Part shown: positions 23,041 to 34,479 of the stretch, piece by piece | Layout of the letters: the number at the start of each line of letters is the position of its first letter | Position numbering within the stretch: the stretch's first letter is position 1 | NCBI GenBank assembly: GCA_963978545.1 | Contig: OZ021722.1 | Location: 4,096,001 to 4,160,000 of the forward strand | Reading direction: 5' to 3' | Length of the DNA stretch: 64,000 nt | DNA from: Linyphia triangularis | Taxonomy: Eukaryota; Arthropoda; Arachnida; Araneae; Linyphiidae | Notes under the pieces: generated by a model | Told to the model about the DNA's origin: nothing | The model's database searches: none | Seen by the model: the letters and a program-made list of their open reading frames with translations, nothing else | Made by a program: the position numbers and the translations under genes

Positions 23041-23237
23041 AAAAAACTAAATGAATTGCAACTAGATATTGACCAATTCATTAATTACTTATTTCCGAAA
23101 TTGTCATTCGTTTAATTACGCAGTGAGTATTATGTAAGGGAAGTCCCTTTAACGCACCGTCGATTGGGTGAACGAGAAAGACGACGAAAGTGATTGTGAA
23201 ATTAAAAGCTGCAGCGGGATTTAGTCTCCTTCCTTCA
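23041..23237. other. Spacer
   Basis: No feature seen. Confidence 0.4.
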
Positions 23238-24341
23238 TTAAGATGAAGTACTGCTAAGGATCATTTCCTATACTTGGCTATGCTACAAACTTCCAGCCCA
23301 GTGCATTTAGAAACTATTTTGTATAAAACCTTGAAATTTGGTGAGTAGAAATGATCACTTCATGAAATGACATAAATTAAAAACTCGAAAATAGCGTCTA
23401 ATATATTTTATTTTATATTGGAAAACCTTACGTCGATGCATATACAGTGGCTCCTCCTGGTTTTGTGTTTTGCTTTTTCAATTTTCATTTATAATAGATA
23501 GACATTAAATTAAAACAATTTATGTCTTTTCATTAAATGATCTTTCTCGTACCTACTCACCAAATTTCAAGATTCTATATAGTCCGAAAGGCGACTGCAA
23601 TTTGTGGACCTCATAGAACATCATTCTGAATTTTTTATAGAGATTGGAGAGGAGTGAGTAGATTGGAATCCACTGGTCTGCCGTGGCATAAATGGCCGAA
23701 ACTGATCAAAAATCGACTTGGAATGAGTTGAACTGAAATCCGATTGCCAAATATGTCATAACTTGCCAAAAAGAGAACAGCCTTTTTCGTCTGGCAACCC
23801 AATGTATTTTGATTTTCAATGAAAAAAAAAAAAAAAAAGCGTAAACGATTTCTGATCTCTGGCTCGTTAAAACTTGTATCTTTTAAAAGTAAGCCAAATT
23901 GGAGACATTAGTTACGTCATCAGTGACATAATGTTTATTACCAACTTGACTCCCTTTTAATAGATGCAAGTAGACCGTCGCCAGATATCTGAATAGTCTG
24001 CTACCTTCTTAATTGAAAATTAAAAAGTGAGGGTTACCAAATAAAAAAAAAATGCTCATTGTTTGGGCAAGTTATGACGTATTTGGCAATTGGATTTAGT
24101 TCAACTTATTAAAAGTCGATTTTGACCAGTTTCGGCCATTTTTGCCACGGCAGACCAGTGGATTCGTAATCTACTCACTTTTCTCTAATTTCTATAAAAA
24201 TATCAGAATGATGTTCGATGGGGTCCAAAAATTGCAGTCACCTCTCAGTCTAATACCAAAGTAGTTTCTAAATGAACTGGGCTACAAGATTGTAACACAA
24301 CGAGTATAGGGAACGAGCCTTACTAGGAATTTCTCTCAAAA
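23238..24341. mobile_element. R4 foldback MITE, copy 3, split by R3
   Basis: The left arm starts TTAAGATGAAGTACTG and the right arm resumes at 'ccaaagtagtttctaaatga' and ends near 24341. It retains an empty Helitron target (AATAGA/TAGAC at 23493-23503) equivalent to the one filled in copy 2. R3 copy B is inserted where other R4 copies read 'tttatacaaagtagtttc'. Confidence 0.8.
23580..24252. mobile_element. R3 foldback MITE, copy B
   Basis: It begins TAGTCCGAAAGGCGACTGCA and ends 'cagtcacctctcagtcta', with arms of about 200 bp. ATA flanks both sides. The flanking R4 sequence gives the empty site. Confidence 0.88.
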
Positions 24342-24702
24342 CATTCTATATTGTTCATTACAAGTCTTTGTAACACGTCTAACAGTCTCAGAAGAAATAT
24401 TAAGGTTGCAATCATTTCGTATTTCACGTGCAGAGACTATAGAATTAGAAGCTCTTTTTTTTCTTTTCTTTTTCCCCCTTTTCTTTTTTTTCAAAATTAT
24501 TCGTGTGCCTCTCTCAAACAGTAATGAAGAATATCCAGAACGTTTTTTCTTTCCATACTCAGATTTTTTAAGCAAGAAATGTCCAACAACATCTTGAGAT
24601 CTTCCAAGTGCACGTCCAATTTCTCTGAGACTTTTGTCAGAGTGATTATTAAGCCTAAATCATTCCTTTCTCCCTCTCAGTCAATTCTAAACCTCTTGGC
24701 AT
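24336..24702 (-). pseudogene. Tc1-type transposase N-terminus, frameshifted
   Basis: The minus strand starts with an ATG at 24702 and reads MPRGLELTEREKGMI, then a stop and frame change, then DKSLREIGRALGRSQDVV, KKSEYGKKKRSG and, after a lysine-rich stretch caused by an A-run, SIVSAREIRNDCNLNISSET and VRRV. These are the paired helix-turn-helix DNA-binding blocks of Tc1-family transposases in the right order. The DDE catalytic domain is missing because the sequence ends where the R4 MITE begins. Upstream, 'CAGTGCGTATTTCGC' (minus strand, about 24770) may be what remains of the 5' terminus. Confidence 0.8.
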
Positions 24703-24829
24703 TATAGGAAATAAAAAATATACCAAATATCTATTTACTACCTACGGATTTGTGAGCGAAATACGCACTGAGCCTTTATATATGTGCTACTGGCGGGCGG
24801 GGTTTCGACAAATTTGTATAATGCACTTT

Positions 24830-25232
24830 GTTAAACCAATCAAAATAATCAATCGTTGATGAGCGATGCTCAAAAGGCAGGGAGCTCTGTGTTAAAGGTA
24901 CTCGCTTTTCAACTTTTACGGTTTTATTCTATTTCTACTGGAATTTCGATGGTAGGGATGGAGGGATCAAAATCGTTAGACCCGTTTTTAGCAATTGCTG
25001 GAAAACGTGATTTTTTCATTTTTCATGATTTTTCAACCTTACGCGCATACGTGATTTTGACGAAAACCTTAATGGTAGTTCCAGTGGCCACCAACAACCC
25101 GCACGCCAAATTTGAACATCTTAGATCTATTAGACAGACATTTTTTTTAAGACCACTATTTTAAAATTAGGATACTCTAAAACGTCTAGAATTGTAGAAA
25201 AAAACGGGTAATTGAAAGTAAAAAAAAAAATG
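24830..25232 (+). repeat. R1 dispersed repeat, middle and tail
   Basis: R1 phrases 'aatcgttgatgagcgatgct', 'aaaatcgttagacccg', 'gattttgacgaaaacctta' and a shortened tail 'cgggtaattgaaagtaaa'. Confidence 0.8.
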
Positions 25233-25325
25233 GTTTTAAGTGAAGAACACCTATTCAAAAACTACACTCAGCCTGAATTTAACAGGCTGACGACAGAATA
25301 AAAGCTAAGAAGGTGAAAAATAGAA

Positions 25326-26079
<754 letters not shown>

Positions 26080-26233
26080 TTAATATAAAAGTGGACCTGG
26101 CAATCATTATAAACGATATCTTGATCTTTCTGTAACCCTGTAAGATGGTGCCACATAATTTAAATTAATTAGATGCGCGTGCATCGATTCATTTATTACT
26201 TTTAACGTGGTAGTATCGAAATTAGATTGGTTG
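26080..26233 (-). repeat. R5 fragment
   Basis: The inverse of the R5 3' part: 'tgtaagatggtgccacataa' and 'attagatgcgcgtgcatc' match the opposite strand of 63540-63620. It ends at ATTGGTTG, the target-site duplication of the hAT element. Confidence 0.65.
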
Positions 26234-28799
26234 CAGTGGTAGAAGTGGGGGGAAAAAAGGTGGGGGGACGGCTAAAAGTTGGTGACAATTGCACCCCCTC
26301 AACGATAAATTTTATAATTTCGTTTCTAATAACAATAAATTTATAACAATTAAATAAATAACAACTAAGGGGCTTCGCCCCCTGCTCGCTAACGCTCGCC
26401 CACCCCCAAACGCCTTGCTGCGCTTGGATTGAGCGTCTTTGCAGCTCGAATTTGTGGTTAAAACATCTTGCTGCGCTCGAATAGGTTTGCCAACCTAAAA
26501 AAATGTAACCAAATTTTTATAAATTTAATGTAAGGCCTAATAGAGAAAACACCCAAATTGCAAGTTTCATAATAGAAAGTTAAATATACTATCCGCCAAC
26601 ATTCTGACTTAAAACTTCATTAGCTATGCCCTTACATTGAAGTCCCAATATCTTTTATTTATTCTGATAAGTCGCCCCGTTAGAGAACGACGTCCAACGC
26701 GAGGCATTTTCTGGATAGAAATACTTCAAAATAATAATTACTCTAATACAAAAATGCTTCAGAAAAACAGAAAAAATCAACTTTGAAACGAAGAGTTTAA
26801 AAAGAGCTTTAAAATTAGCAACGGGTTTGTTGTTTATATACGTAAGGATGTTGCCATTCATATATTCAAAATCATTGAGGCTTTGTAGCAGCTTAATGAT
26901 GAAAAATATTGAAATTTAACTAATTAATAAAGTGTTAATAAATTATTTTGGCACGTTTTGGCAAATCTACAGCTTATTTCCTTTAAAATGACCCCTTGAT
27001 CATTGAAATTGGTTGAGCAGTTTAGGCAGACGGACTAACCCCAAAAAATGTATTGCCTATTAAATATATAGATTAACGAGTAGAAAGGAAACTATTTTCA
27101 ACACGAACAAGGGTCCAAAATTTATTGATATTTTAATGAATATTCTGCGACTTAGTTTTTTTACTAGGAAGTAAGAGATGAAGTGAAGTAATAATTCAAC
27201 ATTATATACATAACTGTTTATTTAGATTTAAATATTGCCTCTAAATAAGCATACTTTCATAAAATTAAATTAATAAGGAATTCTAATTTTTTTTTTTTAA
27301 ATACTTTGTCTTTAAATCTTTTTCTAGTTCCCCCAAAGTTAAAATTTGACCAAGTGAAAATACCTATATCTTTATACAAAGTAGTATAATACATTTTTAT
27401 AACACTATGGCATAAATAGTTTTTTTTTTTTTCAGTGACTTAAAACTTTTTCTCAGTGTCATTACATTTCGCATTTCCCAACATGTTTGGTATATTTTGT
27501 AAGAAGAAAATCTATGCTTAATTAATTTTAGTACTATCTAATATCCCATGCCCAGTATTGCTTAATGTTCAAAGAAATTTATAAACAAAATTAGTGATAA
27601 AAACTGAAAAATATAGTCGGTAATAAATAAAAAAAAATTATACAATTTTGTATTACATGACTCGGAAGACAGTGATAAGATGAATTTGTTTTAACAATTT
27701 TGGCATTGATAGTATATACAAGTATTGTATCGTGCATTCAAAAATTGAAAGTATAAAAATTGCAAAATGATATTTTGCCTTCTTAAAGGAAATGTTTGCA
27801 TTTTTCAGCTTTCTCGTTTGGCTTCATGGATAATTTTTCCTGCACATTTATGAGTTTTACTGGTTTTGTGTTTAAAAATCTGCTTTCTTAAGGATTCTCG
27901 TTAGTCAAATTCCTTGTCTCCATGTGGCAAAATGTTACACCCTACCCATTCGTTAGAAAGTTTCAAACCTTGTTTTTTTTCTGGTTCTAAGCTTTTTAGC
28001 AGCCTTTTGTATGTGTTGCATCCAAGATTTTGTTCTTCTCAAGTAAGCCATGGATACTCGTATTTCTGAAGGTGAGTATCATTTTGTGTCCAATATACTT
28101 TGGATAATCATTACTGCTGTGCGTTTTTGCTTACTGTTGCTGCCACGTGCTAGATTCTCTCTCCAAGTGGTCTCTTAAAAAAAGTTGCACTTGCACATTT
28201 TCCACTGCTCCTTTCTCAACGTTCTGTAATGTATCGGAGTCATTTTTCTTACAGTTTTGAAGCCAAATATATCAATCTCCTCTTGTTTTGTACTAGATGG
28301 ATTACGAATACAAATGCCGTTTAGAATCAGAAGTAATAGTTAATGGTTAAGTTGAAGGAATTCACGGTTTTCTACTAATAATCAACAAAACGCAAAAGAT
28401 TTTAAAGTAAATTGTCGAGGACAAAACAGGAAATGATAGTGCAATAATTATGTCTTTTTCTATCCACTCCTCAATAGTCCCAGAGACAACGGGCGCCGAA
28501 ACTCGCCGCGCATTTCCAAGAAAAATTGACTGAATCTGCTTTAACAAAAATGAAAGTATAAAAAATAACAAACAGCCAGAAAAAGCAGAAGTAATGAAAA
28601 TGGTTAATTCTATTTTTTCCCCCTCCCCTTTTAGTTTTTAGACGGATTGAATGTTTTTTAAAATTGGGGGAATAGATTTCGGTAGTTTTAGACGTGGGGG
28701 GATGGATTTCAGTGTTTTTAGAAGTGAGGAGACGCATAGGTATTTTCTGGACAAGTGGGGGGACGCGTCACTCCGCGTCTACCCACACTTCTAGCACTG
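26234..28799. mobile_element. hAT transposon relic with 8-bp TSD
   Basis: The left terminus CAGTGGTAGAAGTGGGGGG and the inverse of the right terminus, CAGTGCTAGAAGTGTGGG, agree at all but two positions, and a perfect 8-bp duplication ATTGGTTG flanks it (26226-26233, 28800-28807). Eight-base duplications and CA.TG termini are hAT hallmarks. A decayed hAT-type zinc finger lies on the minus strand inside; most of the transposase is lost. A GC-rich hairpin-forming block (ggggcttcgccccc) lies at about 26369-26382. Confidence 0.9.
27800..28085 (-). pseudogene. hAT transposase N-terminal zinc finger, relic
   Basis: The minus strand reads KYEYPWLT, stop, EEQNLGC, then KKQGLKLSNEWVGC, stop after GDKEFD, then RESLRKQIFKHKTSKTHKCA. 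These are the conserved blocks of the TTF/BED-like zinc finger at the N-terminus of hAT transposases (YPWL..., GC..C, GL.LS.EW..C, SLR..I..H..SK.H). Two in-frame stops and a further stop right after the block show it is dead. No RNase-H-like catalytic domain can be traced between here and the left terminus. Confidence 0.7.
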
Positions 28800-28930
28800 A
28801 TTGGTTGTATAAGTTATTCAGATGCGCTTGCATCTTTTCATTTATTTCTGTTCACATGATATGGAGATTAGATTGTTTGAATTTATTTTCAGAGAAATGT
28901 CTGGCAACACTGTAGGATGGAATGGACAGT
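28800..28930 (-). repeat. R5 fragment
   Basis: Contains 'cagatgcgcttgcatctttt' and 'tttatttctgttcacatgat', the inverse of R5, directly after the hAT element's right target duplication. Confidence 0.55.
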
Positions 28931-29059
28931 TCCCGCATTTAAAAATTCTTTTTTATTCAATTCTATATGTTTCAAAAAGTCTATAAACACAGAAATTTTT
29001 GCTTAATGCGCTTTTTTTTTTTTTTTTTTCTCTTTTTATTTTACAACCAAAGTTAGCCT

Positions 29060-29255
29060 GTTAGATTTGGCGGGAAAAACGACACATTCAGCTCGAAGCT
29101 AATGTGACGTCACTTGATCTGAAACACCTTGGCTTGAAACAAAGCAGCGGAAACCAGTTTTGCATGTTTCTCTCAAATCGAGCAAACCGGCACGAGATAT
29201 GGCAATTGTCTAAAAAAACTCGCACTAACTATTTGACAGAAACATCACGATAACC
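29060..29255 (+). promoter_or_regulatory. Promoter-like CpG-rich island with E2F and CRE sites
   Basis: A perfect E2F-type site TTTGGCGGGAAA lies at 29066-29077 and a perfect CRE palindrome TGACGTCA at 29105-29112. The block has many CpGs in an otherwise CpG-poor region and matches no repeat in the window. There is no TATA box, as expected for a CpG-type promoter. Confidence 0.4.
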
Positions 29256-29293
29256 ATGGAAACGGAAGGATATCTTGAAGTCACAGCAATAAA
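29256..29293 (+). CDS. Candidate first coding exon
   Basis: An ATG in strong initiation context (aaccATGG) opens 12 codons plus two bases, METEGYLEVTAIK if continued, and runs into a GTAAAT donor at 29294. It lies about 145 bp downstream of the CRE site. A plausible acceptor (ttttcatttatttag, about 29491-29505) follows, but joining it gives a stop after 10 codons, so the true second exon is unknown. I do not recognise the peptide. Support is positional only. Confidence 0.25.
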
Positions 29294-29299
29294 GTAAAT

Positions 29300-30935
29300 T
29301 TTTAAGCGGAAAGCGATCGTACGTCGTTTTCGGGCATTTTCTTTTTTTAATATTTAATTAACTATCTTTTTAAAGAACTTTTGTTTGAATATTTGGAATC
29401 AGAAAGAAATTCTTCATAAATTCATTATTTATGAATATATATTTTTATTACATCTTTTATATAATTATTGCAATTTTTTGCAATATATCTCTTTTCATTT
29501 ATTTAGACTGGAAAAAAAAAATATTAAGTTGGAAAGCTAGAGCTGAACTCTCACTATGCAATGAAATATTAAAAGTTATTCTACTTTGGAAGTGTCATTG
29601 CTTTGTCGACAAAGACAATATTTTTAGTTCAATTGAATTTGCTTTTCTTATTTCAATTACTATTAACAATACAAATTACATTAAAAAAAAACTCCCAGAA
29701 AACTATGCAATTGTCGTTATAATAAAGCTATATAAGTAAACCTAACTAAATTTATATTTTCCCCCTATTGTTATTTTTTTCGTTTTGATTGTTTTTTACC
29801 TACCACTTATATTGAGCAAAATGTTTTCTTACTTATTACAAACTAAGTATGGGGGGAAAAAAAACTGTTTTGGGTATACAATTGAGATGATTTTCTTTAA
29901 TTTTTAGGTTATAATTTCAAACTTTTTGGCAGTATATCAGAATTAAAAATGATGCATTTTTATATTTTTTTCCCGTAAATTTTTTAATCATCTAATCGCA
30001 ATTAAAGAACATACATTATTAGAACATACATAAATAAACTTGTAATTAACTTAGAGGTATTATTTTTATTGCAAATAAGAGATTTTATATTGACGCATGT
30101 TCCTATGGAGAATTTTGAATTTGGCTTCAATATTTATTTAATTATGAGTTTTTAAATAAAAAGTTTTAAAAAATACATAATTTTTGGCAAAAAATTAAGA
30201 TTAAAATATGCATAAAAAATGTGTGTTATAACAATATATATTATATTCTCCATAGAAAACTCATTCACAACTATTGTATGCAAAACAAAATTAGAATTTT
30301 GTAAATCGGAACCATTTATTATGAAGTTATGACCGTTGGCGTCAAGTCATATAACTCCAAAATTTCATTCTTCAGAAAACGCGTTTAAAGTTTACTACAC
30401 TAATGAACGTGATACAAAACAGGTTCCCAAAACCTACTGTAATTTAAAAAGTAATTTTAGTCTCAGAAAGAAAACGGTATCATTTTAATGGTCATGAATT
30501 CGAGAATATTTTAAAAACAAAAAACAAAAACGCAGACTTGAGTCAAATTTCGCGATTCCTTATGTATATGTATACCTTTAAAAGCTGCAAATACGTTATA
30601 CTTGTCACCTTTGCCGACTTGTGATGACGCTTTAGGTGACTGCAAGAAAGACTAATGAATGAAAATGAAGCCCAGTTTTTAGGCTTCATTTGTATTTAGG
30701 AATTGTCCTAGTTTCTAGGCTTTGTATTAGTTAATCCAACAAACACAAGTATTTCATCCAATTTCCATTCGTAAAAACAAAATGTCTGCAGTATAATGCG
30801 AATTTGGAATTCAAAAATTGTATTGTAGTTTTTAACATTTTACTAATATCTCTTTTTTTTTTTTTTCAAATATTGTCAACAATCCAAAAATATAACAACT
30901 GCAATCTTTAATTTAGCTGCCAAGTGAAACCAAAA
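29300..30935. other. Unassigned AT-rich region
   Basis: No recognised repeat. A 102-codon plus-strand frame (29431-29739, ATG start) is Ile/Lys/Asn-rich, as expected of AT-rich noncoding DNA, and I do not call it a gene. Confidence 0.35.
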
Positions 30936-30939
30936 GTAA

Positions 30940-32118
30940 CTAGGGTATTTAATATTGATCACCGCATATAAATGTGAACTGAATTAGTTTAAATAATAGT
31001 TTTCATTTACAATTTTTAATTAATTTATAACAAAAATGGCCATTTTTATCGATATTTTTGGCTATAATTATTGCATTTGCAAATAAATAACCACTTCCAA
31101 AAAAGGGATTTCTTTCCGAGAAATATTACATTATTCTTTCTTGTAAGTGAAACAGAATTTGGTTGTTTTCAGATTATCTTAACACGGGACTCGAACCCGC
31201 AACCTCGCGGTCGTAAGTGAAACAGAGGAAAACTCGTTGATGGGCGATGCTTAATTGAAAAGAACTCCGTGCTAACGACATTCGTTTTTCAATTTTGTAT
31301 GCTTTTATCACTTTTCTAAGAAAATTTCGAAGGTAGGAATAAATAAGTATTTTGAAGAATGTTTTTCCAATGGTGTCTACCGCAAAACCTCATTCAAACA
31401 CATAGGCACATACATTTTTTAGGCTAACTTTTTTTAATTCAACAATTTCCAAAACGTTGATAATATATAACCCATAAAAAACAAAGTTTTTAATTTAAAT
31501 CCTTTATAGGCATCGCCAATTTTTATATTCATGAAGAAAGCGCCTTTTCTTTTGCCAGCGTATGCTTGGTATCGGCATCTAATTTTGAATATTAAAAACA
31601 TCTCTATCAGCAATATTTGCGGTAAACTCCTTTTCAATATTTATTAAAAATGATGTGAATTTATGCACTCGCATTCAAATATCTTTTATTTGATCTGATT
31701 AAAAGAATTGTATTATTTATTAAAACAATTTTGGCAACAGGACAGTGTTTCAAATACGATCGGTTAAATGTTATTTCAGCTTGACTGGATGAGGGCAAGT
31801 TGGTTCATTAGTATTCCGTAAAAGTGACCTTTTAGTGGCAATGGCAAGCTGCCAAAATTTGATAGGATGCATTCTCATCGACATCGAATCTATTTGCTAA
31901 ATTTCAGCCGGCTTGGATGACGGAAAGAGGGTTAATTAGGCCTCAGCCGATTTGCCCGACATCGACATACACAGGAAACCAACCACTCACACACACGTAC
32001 AATCGAAGTTAATGTAAAGTATTTAAAAAAAAAAAAAAAAAAAAAAATGAATTTTTTTTAACCGAATGCAATACTTTTTTTAACTTATAGTAACGTATGG
32101 ATGATTGAAAGTAAAAAC
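30940..32118 (+). repeat. R1 head + R2 + R1 tail mosaic
   Basis: R1 head phrases ('gtgaaacagag', 'aactcgttgatgggcgatgc') run to about 31335, an R2 copy occupies about 31390-32010 ('tttgcggtaaactcc', 'gccaaaatttgataggatgc', 'caatcgaagttaatgtaaag'), and a canonical R1 tail ('gtatggatgattgaaagtaa') closes the block at 32065-32118. Either R2 inserted into R1 or both are modules of one family. Confidence 0.7.
31157..31212 (-). mobile_element. Minimal SINE-A, 56 bp, with 14-bp TSD
   Basis: Only the B-box segment and the 3' tail of SINE-A remain, joined directly ('gattatcttaacacgggact'). It is flanked by perfect copies of GTAAGTGAAACAGA (31143-31156 and 31213-31226), R1's own sequence. A transcript lacking the A box and the tRNA-unrelated middle was apparently retroposed. 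Confidence 0.85.
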
Positions 32119-32199
32119 TTAATTCACAGAAACCAAGTTTTTGGTATAAATCCTTTGCATGTATAACCAACTTTTATGCACAACTTCCACAAATTTAAG

Positions 32200-32357
32200 T
32201 GATTTGAGCTGATCGAAAACCTGTACAAAAAACTTGATAGAGTGCATCGTTTTTGACAACGAGGCTATCTGCCAAGTTTCAGCTCAATTGGGTGACGGTA
32301 TGTGGGTATGTTATCGATAAGTGGTTTTTAAATATTTTCTATTAACTTCAAATACAA

Positions 32358-32412
<55 letters not shown>

Positions 32413-32880
32413 TATGGCGGACAAATCTGCGGAGGCTTAATTAATCTCTTTTCGTCATTCAATCGGGCTGAAATTTGGCAGAGGGATTCGATTTTGATGA
32501 CAATGCATTCTATCAAATTTTGGGGTCTGTCACTGTCACTTAAAGTTTTCTTTTACGGAATACTAATAAACCAACTTGCCTTCATCGAATCGAGCTGAAA
32601 TAGCATTTAACCGATCACTGAAGAAACTCATTCCTATTGCCAAAATTGTTTTAATAAATAAATAATAAAATTGTTTTAATCAGAATAAATAAAAGATATT
32701 TGGATGGGAATGCATAATGCATATAAATTTTGAAAAGTAGTGTATCGCATATTTTGCTGATAAGAGATGTTTTTAGTATTTAAAAGATGGGGCAAACACC
32801 AAGCATAAAAATTGGCAATGCATATAAAGGATTTATTTTAAAAACTTTGTTTTTATGGTTTTATATTATTATCCTATACC
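32200..32880 (-). repeat. R2 dispersed repeat, inverted, with (TG)n
   Basis: R2 on the minus strand: the inverse of 'gccccaaaatttgatagaat' near 32510, of 'caacaggaa.gagtttctt' near 32620 and of 'aaacatctctt' near 32765. A CA tract, (TG)n here, marks its 3' side. An R2 3' fragment in plus orientation (32215-32310) precedes it. Confidence 0.75.
32361..32411. repeat. (TG)n microsatellite
   Basis: About 25 uninterrupted TG units, at the position where other R2 copies have their CA-rich 3' tract. Confidence 0.98.
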
Positions 32881-33060
32881 CTTTTAAACTGAATTAAAGT
32901 ATATTATATTCACCCCATGTATAATATTTTCAACTAGCTAGATATCTGTGAAGTTTTAGCAAGTGCATTTTAATAATTAAAACATTTTCATGCATTCTAC
33001 ATTTCGGACGTTTGATCTTTTCGTCCCCGTCTTGTCAGCATTCAGTTTAGAAAAATAACA

Positions 33061-33239
33061 ACCGACCAAACGGTAGAGTGGTTAGCGTAGTTTAGACCCC
33101 CTAGACCGCGAGGTTGCGGGTTCCGAGTCCCGTGCATGGGTGTTTGTAAATGTATGTTGGCTTGTCTAACGACGAATGTTTCGGCGGATTATAGCCCTCG
33201 TGTTGCGGATGGGGCCAGATAATTTGAAAACAACCAACC
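33061..33239 (+). mobile_element. SINE-A, plus orientation
   Basis: Head to tail: CCGACCAAACGG, A-box-like GAGTGGTTAGCG, B-box region GGGTTCCGAGTCCC (one extra base against the consensus GGTTCGANTCC), 'gtttgtaaatgtatgttggc', tail 'aacaaccaaccaa'. I see no clear target duplication. Confidence 0.85.
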
Positions 33240-33288
33240 AATTCACGGGGTTTGACTGCATAAAATTTGATGTGCACAACAGACCCGT

Positions 33289-34035
33289 GCTGTAACATCC
33301 GTGGTTAACACAACCCATAGATGTTACAAATAGGTAGATTTCCATGCTTAAAACTTAACCTAAAAGACTTTGCTTTTAAAAATTGGCTATTTGATAAAAG
33401 GTAATACCAAAAGTATGTTTAACACTATATGGAATAACATGACTGAACATGGAGATTACATGAAAAAAAAACAAAAAAACATCGACAGATTTTTGTGGAT
33501 TGGACAGCTTTTTCAAACAATATAAAACTGTGCACATCCAACAACATCAAAAGACAAAATGGTTGACTTGCGCTTCACTTCAGCTCTGGTAAAGAAGACT
33601 GTACTGCTACCCAGTAGAATTTTAATCAAGTTAAAGATATTCCGTGGAGATTTCCTCAGCACCGAGGGATAACTTATGTACTTAAAGTGAAGTGGTAAAA
33701 AAAATTTAAATTTATATTTCTTTGTGATTAGTTAATTATTTATATAATAAATAAATGTTTAACCTAGATTTTTCCAAAAATATACTATTAATTAGGTTTA
33801 TTTCTTCAGTTAACAGTAAAAAAAAAAGTGTTGGAGACATTCCATAGACTCCCATACTTTGGATTTAAAAAAAAAAAATAATAATAATAAACAAATATGT
33901 AAAATAAAGACTGAAAACATTAAATGTAAACTTTTTCTTACTTAAGACTAATTTCCTTACTCAAAGGAATAAGTATTAAGCCAGTAAAAGCACAGGGACT
34001 GAAATTTACTTTTAATTTCAGAATCGCCCTTATAT
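33289..34035 (+). repeat. R7 repeat, copy 1 (uninterrupted)
   Basis: It aligns along its whole length with 44177-44247 plus 45499-46208: 'tgtaacatccgtggttaaca', 'acagctttttcaaacaatat', 'gcacatccaacaacatc', 'cttcacttcagctctgg', 'tagaattttaatcaagtt', 'ggtttatttcttcagtt', 'aaagactgaaaacatta'. The site TTAA at 33348-33351 is the empty target of the element present in copy 2. The TGTAAC start could indicate an LTR, but no terminal duplication is seen. Confidence 0.85.
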
Positions 34036-34479
34036 TTTTTGTCGGATTTATGACTTTTATTAAAATACATTTTGACTTTAAACAAAAAATTCAATTTTTA
34101 AATCTATTTTTTTCCTAAAAAAATCAAAATCTGAAACTGGGCTTTACAAAAATGAATTCTGTTTTTGGTATAAATGAAAATAGTTGCAATCAAAATATGT
34201 ATACCAAGTTTTTTATTTTATTGGACAGTATGTGCCTCTTTGACAAAGCTTTAAGTTTTGTACAACAAAACACATGTAAGTTAACATTGTTATTGGAATA
34301 TTTGGTGTTACGTGAAATTTCATATTGTTAACATTGTCCAGAGAAACAATGGAAAAATACCAATAGTGGATAAGTTTCATTGTTCAAAATTATCACATTT
34401 CTTTTGCCCCAGTCGTACTTTCGGAAGCAAGCGTGAAGGAAATCTTTTTTTGAAAACTCTACGAATCAAGTGTTTCAAA

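Noticed and set aside
29431..29739. 102-codon plus-strand frame with ATG
   Set aside because: Ile/Lys/Asn-rich composition typical of AT-rich DNA; joining it to the 29256 exon through the visible acceptor does not keep the frame.
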